A stretch of DNA of 64,000 nt from Eucommia ulmoides (taxonomy: Eukaryota; Streptophyta; Magnoliopsida; Garryales; Eucommiaceae). Both the position numbers and the translations under genes were made by a program. Shown here one piece after another: positions 45,673 through 57,372 of this stretch (position 1 is the first letter of the stretch; every line of letters begins with the position of its first letter). Under the pieces are notes generated by a model. It saw only the letters and a program-made list of their open reading frames with translations. It had not been told where the DNA came from and did not search any database. The DNA is taken from positions 22,775,577 through 22,839,576 of the forward strand of contig CM028338.1 in NCBI GenBank assembly GCA_016647705.1. The letters run 5' to 3'.

Positions 45673-46198
45673 CAAACCCTAATATTTTTCACAGGAAAAA
45701 TATCGAAACCTGGATACCCTAACTAGACATCGTATCAAACGTGTCTAATCCGCTCAAACTCACAAATACAAAAAAAAAAATATATGAGTTTCTTCCCACA
45801 AGGAACTTCTACCACTTCAATACAGATATACTCAATTAATGTCCTAAAAATTACTACGTGATATATACAATGTGGGGCAAATAAAATATGATTAATAAAT
45901 AAGTGGATAGCACAATTTCGAGCACATAATCAGATAATCAAACAAAATCATTTTAAAAAGATTTTCAGGTTTTTAAGTTTAAAAATAATTTTCTAATCAA
46001 TTTTATAATCAAGCAATCAATAAATACGTGAAATCAAAATAAATAACCAAAGCTTGGAAAGATCTCACCGGGAAAACACTGAAGATAGTAACAGAATTGC
46101 AATAGAGCACAAATTGATGACGCTAAATCAACAATGCTTAAGATCAAGAACGTAGAACAAATCTCTCATAGAAATCTTAACGTAAATATCACTCTTAT
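45673..46198 (-). repeat. SIRE-like 5' LTR, middle piece
   Basis: Continues the copia LTR after the solo LTR (caaaccctaatatttttcac, agcttggaaagatctcacc). Ends at cttat (46194-46198), the left target repeat of the chromovirus. Confidence 0.82.
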
Positions 46199-48812
46199 TA
46201 TCACACCCCAAACCATGGGATCATGAATTAGGCCCCAGGACGACCAACTAAAGTAGTTGACCCATAACCCTATTGTGATTTTTCTTATTCCTTGATACTT
46301 AATTTTATTTAATTACCTAATCTTACTAGGTGTGTTCCTTTCAAGCATCGATCTGTCTTACAGTTATCAAGTATGTCTAAAGGATGTTACTAACTAATTA
46401 AACACTTGACAATACCGTGGTGAAATTTTGCAATAAAAACTAACTAAATTATTGGATTAGGCCTCTACATCATCTATGGAGCGCTTAGCAGCATTAATTG
46501 GCACATACTCAATAAAGGTTTCAAACAAACCTACAGTCTAAATATTTGGGCCTTACATAGCCAATTATTACATGACATGCTAAAAATAAAAAGGTCTATA
46601 GCGATAGAAAATACGAAAACGATCCAAATACACCAAAGCTAGAAACTTGATATAGCGTATTTTCATACCAGAGTTCACTCTTGTTCACTTCCTATGCACT
46701 ACCTTGGGATTTAGGAGGAAAAAAGGTGAGCTTAACGTGCTCAGTAGGGAAATCTAACTATTTTCTTATATTTTTCTTTTTTTTAAATAAAACATGTGCG
46801 TAGAAAATTCAAGTAAAAAAATTTAAAACACATACACAACAAATGTCTTACTGCGATACCAGGTAACCGAACCGTATCACTGGGAATCTATACCATCCAA
46901 TGAGATACTCACGTAACCTGGAGTATCCTCCGCACGAGTTTAGAGATTTGCACCTAAGATCAACTCCATGGTGACTCAATCTCCTCGATCCTCACATGAT
47001 ATCATCACAATATCACCCAACCAGATATATTTAACACATAAGTATGTGTGTGTATATATATATATATATATTTCTTTTATAATACTAGATTTGTTCAATC
47101 TTTAACTTTTTATCGCAAATCCAATTTCATTTGAAAACACATTTTTCAATAAGCACACAAGAATACATACATATAATGCATGCTAAAAAAAACACTTAAG
47201 AGAATAAATAGAATTCCCTACCTCGAGATGCGGGTGGTCACCTAACAATCACGAATCACCCTACTTCAGCTCACCCAGCTGTTGAAAGCAAAATTAAACA
47301 TCCTCTCATTAACACCATCACTTTATACATGTACTCTTAATATCCTATTATTTCTTAAGAGGGTATTATGCATTGTGAGAGCAAATTACTGTGAGCAGTC
47401 ATGTTTCCCACTTGTTTTACCACTATTAAAAATCATTTTCTATTCTTTTTATATTTATTTTTTATGAAAATAGACATCTCAAGATTTAGAACACACTTTG
47501 AATCTCCAGATTTTGATTTTTCTAAATTTAGTTATGATTTTTCGAAGTTTAGTAAACAAAGTTGTTAGGATCTTACGGGAATATTTTCAACTACGTTACG
47601 GGGTCTATAAAGGTACATATCAGGTTCAAAACACATCATGTAATCACTCAAAATAATACTCATTAAGTCTATTTTCATCTTCAATAAGTTTCATATATTT
47701 TTTTTTTTTCTACGAATTGTTATGATTTTTTTAAGACAGGTTGTTCAGATGAATCAAATGCAGAATTTGAAACTTCCAGATTTTGGTTCTTCAATTCTTT
47801 TTGATACCCAATGCTCCTAAACTATGTTTTTTACTTTCCGAAGGCCTAGAGTTCACCCAAACCAATATACAACCTTTCTAATTCATTTAAGGTTCATTTA
47901 CATCAATGTTTTCTCAAATTTTCTCCCAAAATCGAAAATAACAAAGTTAAAGTTCTAAACCATATTTTAAAAAGAAAATCATATTTCATGCATGGTGATT
48001 TCACCCAAATATAATGTTTAATTCAACCTAACAAACTCATACATGACCAAATCCAAGTTTTACCAGGTTTAATCCAAATATGCTTTACATCTTAACCTTT
48101 AAAATCATAAAAATTTATACTAGAACTCGTCATAAAAATTTCTAGATTTAATAACTTACCAAATTTGATCTTAATCCTCCACCAAGACTTGATTTCACCT
48201 ATGGATCTTCTCAAATTTCTTGCTCTAAATCTCCCAAGACCTTCTTTCTCCTATTTTTCTCTCTCGATTGCTTCCTTTCTCTTTCTTGTTCTCTTCTTTT
48301 CTTCACTTATGTTGATGGAGGTTGAAATAGAAAGAAAAAAAAGGGGTTTTATCTTGGTCCTTGGCCTCTCACCTGAATTCTAGACAATTATTTTTTCTTT
48401 TTTTTTTTAATGGGTAGAGTCTTGGGTCATGGGTTATAGGTATGGATACTAACACTTAAATTAGTGGGTTTGGATCTTAACTTTGTTATTTTATTATCTC
48501 AAAACTAATTTTGGGTAATTCTAATACAACTTGGGTTCTAACCATTTACATTGGTTTTATAATTTACCAATTTTCGTACATTTTATTTCTGGTATTTTTA
48601 AAGTAGTTTTAAGTGGTCCAAATGTACACTTTGGGCCAAGAATCATATGCTCAAACTATGGTGGACCATTAAATAATTTAATTTTAAGTTAATTCCATCA
48701 ATTTGGCACCTAAATTTTTTGATTTGCATTAGAAAATCTTAATGGAACCAAGGCTTTTTTAATTGCTCTCACAGCTTTATAATTCTAATTTCTAAAACTT
48801 GGGAATGTTACA
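46199..48812 (-). repeat. 3' LTR of the minus-strand chromovirus
   Basis: About 2.6 kb, + strand from tatcacaccccaaaccatgg to gggaatgttaca. Contains a (TA)n tract at 47050-47070. Non-coding. Its segment 46667-48812 pairs with 57373-59589. Confidence 0.88.
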
Positions 48813-48842
48813 ATTTAACCCCCCCTAAAGAATTTCGTCCTC
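48813..48842 (-). other. polypurine tract
   Basis: On the minus strand gaggacgaaattctttagg followed by a G run precedes the LTR. This is the standard chromovirus arrangement. Confidence 0.85.
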
Positions 48843-50300
48843 GAAATTCAAGACATACCTTAATTGTCGAACAAATACAGGTGTTTCTCACGCATATATG
48901 ATTTTAGCTCCCAAGTTTCTCTTCTTGCCCGTGATGATGCCATAGCACCTTCATGAGAGATATCTCATGTTTCTACAAGGACTTCACCTTCCAACCCAAA
49001 ATGTGTTATGAAACATTTCCCTAGATAGAATTATCCAGCCACTGTATCACGTGAGAAGGCAGACTCATACTATCGTAGCATAGATACATGGAATACCTTA
49101 TGCACATGTGACAACTCCTGAGGTAAGGCTAAACGGTAGGCAACTTTTCCAATTCTTCTCATAATTTCAAAGGGTCCGATATACCTCAGAGCCAATTTTC
49201 CTTTCACGCCAAATCGAGAAATTCCCTTACAAGGCATTACCCATAGAAATACGAGATCGCCTACTTAGAACTCCAAAGGTGGCTTTCTCTTATCAACATA
49301 GCTCTTTTGTCGATCTTGAGCTATCTTAAGTTGTTCTCGGATGAGCTTGATCTTTTCTATAGTCTTCTCAATTAGATCTGTACCGATGGTAACTAGCTCA
49401 TCTACCTCTGCCCAACAAGTAGGAGACTAGAATGGTCATCCATAGAGTGCCTCGTATGGTGCTATGCCAATGCTAGTCTTGTAGTTGTTATTGTAAGTAA
49501 GCTCTACCAACAACAAATACTCATTCCCACTACTCATGAAATTCAAGATACAAGCTCGCAACTCCAAGATCTAAACTACTCTCTCAGATTGCCCATCAGT
49601 CTAAGGATGAAACGCAGTGCTGAACTAGAGTTGTATGCCAAGGGCTTTCTGGAAACTCTTACAAAACTTGGCTATGAATAGAGGATCTCGATAAAAAATT
49701 ATTAATAGCGGAACCCCGTGTAATTTCACAATCCGGTCTATGTAAAGCTTGCTTAACCCTTTGAAGGAATAGCTTGTCTTCACCTGTATGAAGTGAGCTA
49801 CTTTTATCAACCGATCTACTATTACCCATATAGCATCAAATATTTCAGGAGTTCTTGGTAATTTGGTCACAAGATCCATAGTGACATGGTTCCACTTCCA
49901 CTCAGGCATGGGTAGTAGTTATAAGGCTCCCTTTGGTCGTTGATGTTTAGTTTTAACTTGCTAACATGTCAAACATCGGGTGACATATTGAGCTACATCA
50001 TTCTTTATGACTTTCCACCAATATTGTCTCTTCATATCTTGATACATCATGTCACTGCTAGGATGTACAATGAAATAGGTCTTGTGTGCTTCATTTAGTA
50101 TGATTTACTTTAGTTGTTGATTATCTGGAACAACTATTCTCTTTCTAAAATAGAGAGATCTATCCAGATAAATCTCCCATCTCGCAAAATATTCGTCATG
50201 CTAGATTTTTATCCATATTTTACAAAATATATCGTCTTGGTACTGATTCTCCTTAATGATCTACAGAAGTGATGGGGTAGCAATGGCATTGTAGATGAAG
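48843..50300 (-). pseudogene. chromovirus integrase with C-terminal tail
   Basis: Tail blocks on the minus strand: [40 protein letters not shown] and RARRETWELKSYMREKHLYLF (chromodomain-type end, reduced). Core at 49625-49909: WNHVTMDLVTKLPRT, IWVIVDRLIKVAHF, and FYRDPLFIAKFCKSF, where S-D-R-D is expected, so the second catalytic Asp is lost. FSTAFHP and TDGQSER near 49590-49640 hold the Glu region. The zinc finger with VHPSSDMMYQDMKRQYWW and RCLTC lies near 49960-50090. Stops are scattered. Confidence 0.85.
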
Positions 50301-51600
50301 GCTTGGTTATAATTCTTGGTGTATTGAAGATTGTAATCTCCAATTACAACTGATCTCTACTAATTTACCAAATCCAAACTCACTATAATACCCTAATTCT
50401 TGTAACTTAAAGCATCTACTACCACATTGGCCTTCCCAGGATGATATTGCAAGGTGAAATCGTAATCCTCCGTATATTTCATCCATATTCTTCACCTTAA
50501 ATTCAACTCTATTTATGTAAACAAATATTTGAGACTTTTATGATCTGAGAAAATCTAGAATGTTGTGCCGTAAAGATAACATCTCTAAATCTTCAAGGCA
50601 AAGATCACCGCTGCTAGCTCTAAATTATGGGTCAGATAATTTTGTTCATGAGGTTTGAGCTTTCTGGAGGTATAAGCGACAACTCTTCTGTACTGCATCT
50701 AAACACATCCTAACCCTCTCCCCGAAGTATTAGTATAAACTTAATATGGTTTATTTGGGTAAGAAAAGATCAAGAGTGGAGCACTTGTCAATCTATCCTT
50801 TAGTTCTTGAAATGTTGCTTCACATTCATCACTCCATTCAAATATAACGTCCTTCTTGGTAAGTCTGGTCATAGGAAAGGCGATTCGAGAACCATTTTCT
50901 ACAAAACACTGATAGTATCCAGCTAATCCTAGGAAACTTTGAACCTCTGTTACATTCCTAAGTCTCAGCCAGTCCAATATGGCTTCAATCTTAGATGGAT
51001 CAACCGAAATTCTTTGTCGAGAAATAACATGCCCAAGGAACTTCACTTCTGTTAGCGAGAAGTCATATTTTTTGAACTTTGCATAAAGTTGGTGGTCACG
51101 GAGTGTTTGCAAAGCAAGTCGCAGATGTGTCTCATGCTCTTCTTGTGTCTTAAAGTAAATCAAAATGTTATCAGTAAACACCACGATGAACTGATCCAGG
51201 TAAGGTCGGAAGATCCTGTTTATTAAGTCCATAAAAGTTGTCGGAGCATTCGTCAGTCTAAAAGGCATAATTGGGAGCTTAAAGTGTCCATACCGTGTCC
51301 GAAAAGCTGTCTTAGGAATGTCTTCCTCCCAGATCTTCAACTAATGATATCCTGATCTCAAGTCAATCTTAGAAAAGAACTGAGATCCTCCTAACTGATC
51401 AAACAACTCATCAATTCTAGTTAAAGGGTATTTGTTCTTCACCGTAACTCTATTAAGCTGCCAATAGTCCACGCAGAGTCTTAAAGTCTCATCATGTTTC
51501 TTTGCAAATAAAATGGGAGCTCCCCACGGTAAAGTACTATTTCTGATAAACCCTTTCTCGGTTAGTTCCTCCAACTGTTTCTGTAATTCTGCTAGCTCCG
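50301..51600 (-). pseudogene. chromovirus reverse transcriptase and RNase H
   Basis: [83 protein letters not shown], and the catalytic block as [11 protein letters not shown], where F-I-D-D is expected, so one Asp is replaced. It continues with [20 protein letters not shown] and [11 protein letters not shown]. RNase H follows with [26 protein letters not shown] and VVDALS, interrupted by stops. Most of 50741-51574 is open apart from a stop at 51340 and is the best kept part of this element. Confidence 0.9.
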
Positions 51601-51699
51601 CTAGGGTAACCCTAGCAATTCTTTAGGGAATATATTCAGGTATTCATTTACTATCGGGAGATTCATAATTCTATATTCTACCCACTTTATTGTCCAATT

Positions 51700-52060
51700 T
51701 TGTATGTAAGACTAGTGCCTCTTTGTTTCTCCTACCAAAACAGGCCATTAGCAGTATGCTAGGAGATGAGTAACTTGACTTTCCTTGGTATAAGACCATA
51801 GAACTATCAAGTCGACGAAAAACTTCTTGTCTGCTATAGTGATTCGAAATCTTCGACAAATCGAAGTAAGATCGACATAATCTCCAAGCGAAGTATTTAC
51901 ACATAAAGGTGTATCTAAATTTTCAACACTCAAGCCAAGTAACGAGGCAAATAAAACAGACACAAATAAGTGTGACGCACCAATATAAAATAATACACGA
52001 GCCCACAAATGAGAAATAAGAAGCATACCATCAACCACGGCATAGCTACCCTGTGCCTTG
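51700..52060 (-). pseudogene. chromovirus protease remnant
   Basis: GMLLISHLWARVLFYIGASHLFVS stands where family members have an Asp-Thr/Ser-Gly triad before ASHSF; here it is Y-I-G, so the catalytic Asp is lost. Downstream blocks (SVENLDTPLCV, VDLIVLWS) follow the family pattern. Confidence 0.85.
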
Positions 52061-52985
52061 GTACCTCCCTCGCCAATACCTTAACTCTGGACTCGAGCCT
52101 TTCCTTTTCCTTTATTTCCTCGACTGCCTTGTCCTCCCAGAGGTGTATTCTGATGAGATGTGGTCGTATATGGCTAATATTGCAGTGAAGATTGAGGATG
52201 ATATTGATATTGCGGCTGATAACTATATGTTTGATAATTTTGTGGCAGATAGCTTGGCACAGAATGTTGAGACTATATAGGTCTTACCTGATTGCTTTAG
52301 CTCGAGTCCTGAAGGTTGTTGGATCGTTGCTGCAGTTGCTGCTGACGAAGTGGGTACTTCTTTTTGACATGTCCTAGCTGCCACACACGTAATAGGTATA
52401 AGGTCCGGAATGTCCACCGCCAGATGAGCTACTCCCGCAACCACTATCGCTGGTGTTTCCAATACTGCCCTGACTTTGGCCACGGTTTTGGTTCTTGCAA
52501 GTCATCTTCCTGGAACTTCCGTCTATGTTCTTCTTACCCCTAGTCTCTTTTAGATAATGAGATGATCTTGCTCGACCCTATGTGTTGTTGCCACCAACTG
52601 AGAATACGTACGAGCACCAACCGTCACTACTTATCTCTGAATATTGTGTTAGAGTCTTGTCTCGAATTTTACACACCTCTCTTTCTCGTTGGACACAACT
52701 CCCGATGCAAATCGAGACAACTCAAAGAATTTGGCCTCGTAATCTAACACTGTCATGCCTCCCAGAGTGAGGTTGTAAATTCCTGTATTTCTCTTCTTTC
52801 AGTGACTGGGGAAATAAATTCTCATATAATAAATCAAGAAACGTCTCCCAAGTCATATTAGTAGTGTCATGGCTCCTCTCGGTTTGCTTTTGCCAAAATT
52901 CTACTTCACCTTCCAGTTTAGTGGCTGTAAACTCAACTCGATAAACCGCTGGGATCTGGAGTAAATCAAAATGATGACCCATAGT
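52061..52985 (-). pseudogene. chromovirus gag, downstream part
   Basis: Begins at an insertion boundary with HHFDLLQIPAVYRVEFTATKLEGEVEF (read across 52900-52985), then MTWETFLDLLYENLFPQSLKEEKY and later a Gly/Ser-rich segment with a reduced zinc knuckle near 52375-52410 (YYVCGS followed by a stop and DMSK). The upstream part of gag lies at 57243-57340 beyond the inserted element. With the insertion and one atagt repeat ignored, the frame is continuous across the site. Confidence 0.85.
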
Positions 52986-54655
52986 TACCCCCAAACTCAA
53001 ATGTTTGCTTGTCCTCAAGCAAAAACAAAAGGAAATAAAAAAAAAAAAAAAAAACTACTACAACAAAATAACGAACACAACTACTAAAAAAGAAAGACAC
53101 AAATAAACTAAAAACAACAACAAGTGAGTTTTGAATTTCAACTAATCAACCAAAAAGTTTTCCCTCAACGGTCCCCAAACATATCGTGTTCAAGAATAAA
53201 ACCGCACCATGTGGTGTTCTAGAATTTCAACATTCAATAACAGTAAACGCCATTCTATATCCTTTCCAAGTATGTGTGCGAAAACATAATTATACAACCA
53301 TCCAAAGACCGGATTGGATTATCCACCAACAAAGTTCATAACTTAAACCAATAAGGCATAGAATTTCCGTAAGCCATACTGGGTTCCACTCTCCACTAAT
53401 ATAGGCTAAGTAATTCAAAAAGATCAAAATGACTTGGATCGGTTTTTATGAACTGGCCAAAGGTATATCAGGAATAGGTAAATGCTATTAACTCGACGTT
53501 ACCTAAGGCACATGCTTGGCACTCAATCACTCTCAAACACCCAAAGATCAATTTGAAACAACCCTGAACTATCATTTAAAAATGCCGTACTCTCAAAAGA
53601 AACTAAAATAGAACAATATTTACATATGGTGCTCTTTTTTTCTTTTTCTTTTTTAAAGAATACCACACCCCCAAACTTATTTGATTTGTACAATTTCACG
53701 GGTGTGGAAATACGAAAGAAAAATGACAAGTGAGTACTTGAATACTGAACCAATTAAAAGTTCATCCAAAACTCAACCGCTCACTTCAAGTAGCATTTAC
53801 AAATGATAACTTGATTTTGACTCAAATTGTGCCTTAAGTTTTAGCGACAAATGTTTGGAAAACATTTCATTGACTAGGATATTTGCTACGTGTTCAGAAT
53901 TAAAACGGCTTACAGGTTTCAACAAGATAATGAAGGATAAAACATATAGCATGGTAGGCTTTAAAGGCACAAGCAATCAAAATGAATGCCTAAATCATGT
54001 CTCCTGAACTATCTCGCCTAGGATTTCACCTTAAGTTTTCCCCAATCAGGTTCTAGAATCCCTAAAATTGTCATGAACTTGCTATTGAATAATCAACCTC
54101 AAATCAATTGGATAGGTAGTACATTAAATCTACGTGCTCGTGCAAATTAGGATCCACAATAACTTTTACCAAAACGAAAAGTTAAACACGCAAAATACAC
54201 ATGAATAGGCATTACCCTTGACCTCAAAAAATAATTAAAGGATAATATCATCATCGGGTAATGGCCCAGAAGAACTACAAAACTCAGCACACAATTACTA
54301 CTTCATACATAAACACATTTATACTAATACTAAACACAAGCATGCATACATTACACTAAATATCTATAACACAACAACGTACTACTAAACATGCATGAAC
54401 CACAACTATATTTTAACTTAAACTACATAACTAACAAAAAGATATCTTACTATAAAGCATAGAAAACATCCCCCCAAACTCAGAACGGGCAGTGTCCACA
54501 GTGACCCAACATCCAACTCAACAAATAGCATGCATTATAGTAACGAAGGGGTTTTGAACACGTACCTAGGAGGCGAGACAATCTCGCCTCCAAGTGTAAT
54601 CGGTGGTGATGAATTGATTTATTTGAAAACTTGGGTTGCCTCCTAAGAAGCATTT
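52986..54655 (-). other. non-coding body of the Athila-like element
   Basis: About 1.7 kb with an A run at 53037-53053 and no recognisable domain. Phrases such as gggttgcctcctaagaagcatttgg (positions 54632-54657) and tgtttgcttgtcctcaagc (52999-53018) are ones I associate with non-autonomous Athila/Tat relatives in plants. Confidence 0.6.
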
Positions 54656-54658
54656 GGT

Positions 54659-55036
54659 TTAATGTCCTTGACTTGACACGGAGAATGGCTCGTCAAAGAG
54701 CGACTTTCGACCATAGTATGTGTTATACAACATAATATACGGGTCTTGATTCAGAACGCCCTCAAGCTTGGTGAGATTTGGCATTAAATGGCACAGATTC
54801 CCAACTTGACTCAGCTCCGTCTCATGTACTTGGGAAGCTTGAATGAATAGAGTTAAAGGTGGTGAAAGATAAGAGAGCCACATCGGATCCTCGTAGATGT
54901 GATCGTCTTGGATCGGTGATAGCAACAACAATTGGATTTCAAGAGGTGAGAACCCAAAATCATCTTCTGATTTGTCATCAACGAATAATTCATGAGCCTC
55001 GTCCTCTTTCGAATCATCTTCATAATGCACTTCCAA
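54659..55036 (-). pseudogene. acidic open frame of unknown role
   Basis: A 125-codon open frame starting MEVHYEDDSKEDEAHELF, rich in Asp, Glu, Leu and Pro, with VHETELSQVGNLCHLMPNLT and LYNTYYGRKSLFDEPFS. It matches no domain I recognise. It lies downstream of the gag remnant in the element, and phrases of this type occur in the internal region of such non-autonomous elements. A C run of 13 lies just upstream, at 55040-55053, and would favour frame slippage. Confidence 0.4.
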
Positions 55037-55145
55037 AGTCCCCCCCCCCCCCCACTTGCATTCGGTTCCTCATAGTGGCTTTCTCATATAGATGTGTCTT
55101 GTGTGTGTCTCAGTGCCACCATTTCTAACTCGACCTCAATAGAGC

Positions 55146-55700
55146 AAATAAGTTGACCGACTTGCGTTTCAAGAGACGATACGGTCGCATCAATTTTAGC
55201 TCAGGTCATCTCAATATTGTCATGACAATCCTCATGCTCATTGAGATGGTTATTCATTTTCCTCCAAAAAGCCTGAGCCTCTCCATAAATTCAGCGAACA
55301 TCTCTTTCAAGGTGGGGGAAGACTCCACATGTTGGTCCGGGGTGTCAATCCATGGCATCAAAACGGTGGAACTATTGCCCAAGTTTTGGTAACTCATTGA
55401 ATAATTCCAATACTGAAAATCAAACTCCGCCATATCTTCCAACAACTAATAGGCATTGTCCGTGGTTAGGTCATAAAAATAGATGGTACCATTTCCTCCT
55501 TCTACCAAAGTTCTGGTTGGAGCTTGTAACCCATTGTGAAAATTTAGTAATTGACACTCCTTCGGGAAACCATGATTTGGAACCAAAAGAACAACTCTTT
55601 ATATCTATCACAAGCACAATAAAACGGCTCAGAATCCCATTGAGAAAATCACAAGAGCACTTGTTGATGAGACATCTTCAAGTACCTCGCAATACAAAAA
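55146..55700 (-). pseudogene. Athila-like gag remnant
   Basis: Minus-strand text: SEPFYCACDRYKELF corresponds to the FEPLFEAWERFKHLL block of the intact gag at 38340-38400; then LVEGGNGTIYFYDLTTDNAY, LEDMAEFDFQYWNYS and a segment ending ERLRLFGGK. One stop precedes LLEDM. The N-terminal two-thirds of gag are missing. Confidence 0.7.
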
Positions 55701-55789
55701 AAACTAAAAACAAAAATTAAAAATAAAATAAATTCATAAATTAAAATCAAGTTACTTATTCACAATATCAAGAACAATCTAAAAGTCAA

Positions 55790-55807
55790 TCCCCAGCAAC
55801 GGCGCCA
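55790..55807 (-). other. primer-binding site, tRNA-Asp type
   Basis: The + strand tccccagcaacggcgcca differs at one base from the tRNA-Asp 3' end. It lies six bases from the LTR, the same spacing as at 39034-39051. Confidence 0.9.
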
Positions 55808-55813
55808 AAAACT

Positions 55814-57242
55814 TGGTAGCAGAATTATTCGTCGCTACTTTTACCGCAAGTATACGAGTCAAGTTTTAATAGAATAATGATGAGTAGGGTTGTCATATCC
55901 ATAAGGATTGGATTAAATTGTCGTTAAATACCACGATTATCGTAACCAAACTTTATCTAGGCGATAGAATTTTTAGGGTTTTTGTTATAAGATAAACTAA
56001 ACTAAAATACTAACTAATTAAATTACAATACTAATAATGACGTTTATGGGAATAGATTACATAGGGATTAACTTCATTTACTTAAACGTGTTTGCTTTAG
56101 CATAGTTTACATTAACGGTATTCAAACTATCCGACAATCTAAATATCGAAAACTCATTCACTACCTCTCTCCAGTGTAAAATGAATGAATATGCAACTTG
56201 TGTCAATACTGATATCCCTATCAAGAGTCTAAATGATCACATGAGTCTCGCACCAACCTCACGGATTGCACATTTTCTAATAATCTCCTAATTCATTAGA
56301 TCGTCACGTTGTATTTAAACTCTAGTCTGAATCCGGGGTTACCTCTCCCGAGTGTCAAACCCTGTATTCTCAAACCAACCATAATATCATAACAAGAATT
56401 TAATGGATGTAATAAAATGGAAAACACAATCGAATACAAATGAACAACTGTTAACGAAACAACGATTAAAACAAACATAGTTTTCATGAACTAATTTAAT
56501 CCCTAGACAATAGATACTTAGATACTCATCATCATAACCATATATTCAAAATTACATGAGAATAATATCATCATAAAATCTACAAAGTTGAAGAACAAAG
56601 AGAGAAACAAATAATGAAAAGCAAATCTATTAAGTGAATGGTTCCACCTCCGCGAAATCAACTTCAAGAATGTTTCCTCTTCTCCTCTTGATGATCTCTC
56701 CTCTTGGTTCTTGATCTTGAGCTCCCAAATATCTCCAAAAATGTTCCCCAAAACGTGCATAGGGTGCTGGGAATGAGGGGATATCAAGACAAATCCAAAA
56801 TATCTCAAAAATATCTCAAAATATCTTTGTAAGGTGGTGCCGGGTCGCTGCAGTAATGGGGGTAGTGCTACAGCGATCAAAGGGTAGTAACTTACTACCG
56901 AATCACCACTGCAGCGATGGTCAAGGTAATGCCGACATCAAGTTATTTTTTTGTCCATAACTTTCTCGTCCGAACTTCGATTAAGGTGATTAAAAAACCT
57001 ATGGAAATATAAGATAGAGATATACAACTTCTATGTTTTGAGTTTTTTCAAAATAAAATTTCATCATATTCAAAATTGGACTTGAAGTTACTGCACCTAT
57101 ACCGAATTTGCATATTTTCACCCATTTATTCAAAAAGCTATAAAACAATATAAAAACACATTAAACTAACAAAAGCACTTGAAAACATACAAATATTTGA
57201 ATCTAAAAGTACTTGATTTATTGGTAAATAATCTACTCATCA
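55814..57242 (-). repeat. 5' LTR of non-autonomous Athila-like element
   Basis: 1.43 kb, + strand tggtagcag...tactcatca (TG...CA on both strands). Contains gaatccggggtta near 56329 and the gagtgtcaaaccc block. Partner family member in opposite orientation: 44234-45672. Confidence 0.92.
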
Positions 57243-57372
57243 ATAGTCCTTATCCAATACTCAACCTTGATGACATTTGGGCCACCTCAGAAAGGTTCAA
57301 TTGGCAACCTTAGGGATTCTTTTAGGTATGTTCGCCTTTCATTGTCAGCTCGACGATTCTCGTGGGCATAAG
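57243..57372 (-). pseudogene. chromovirus gag, upstream stub and deletion scar
   Basis: Minus-strand text with TFLRWPKCHQG and YWI leads into the gag at 52985 once the inserted element is skipped. Upstream of this stub the start of gag, the leader, the primer-binding site and about 470 bp of LTR are missing; the break lies between about 57340 and 57373. Confidence 0.7.

Larger units (their letters stand above)
52986..57242 (-). mobile_element. non-autonomous Athila-like element with a single LTR
   Basis: On the minus strand: LTR (55814-57242), tRNA-Asp primer-binding site, short gag remnant, non-coding body, and a terminal purine tract tttgggggta at 52986. Perfect atagt repeats flank it (52981-52985, 57243-57247) and the interrupted gag frame resumes cleanly, so both ends of the insertion are exact. 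Yet no LTR is present at the left end, where a 3' LTR would be expected. No pol domain is found, so it depended on another element for replication. The family also has the solo LTR at 44234-45672. Confidence 0.85.
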
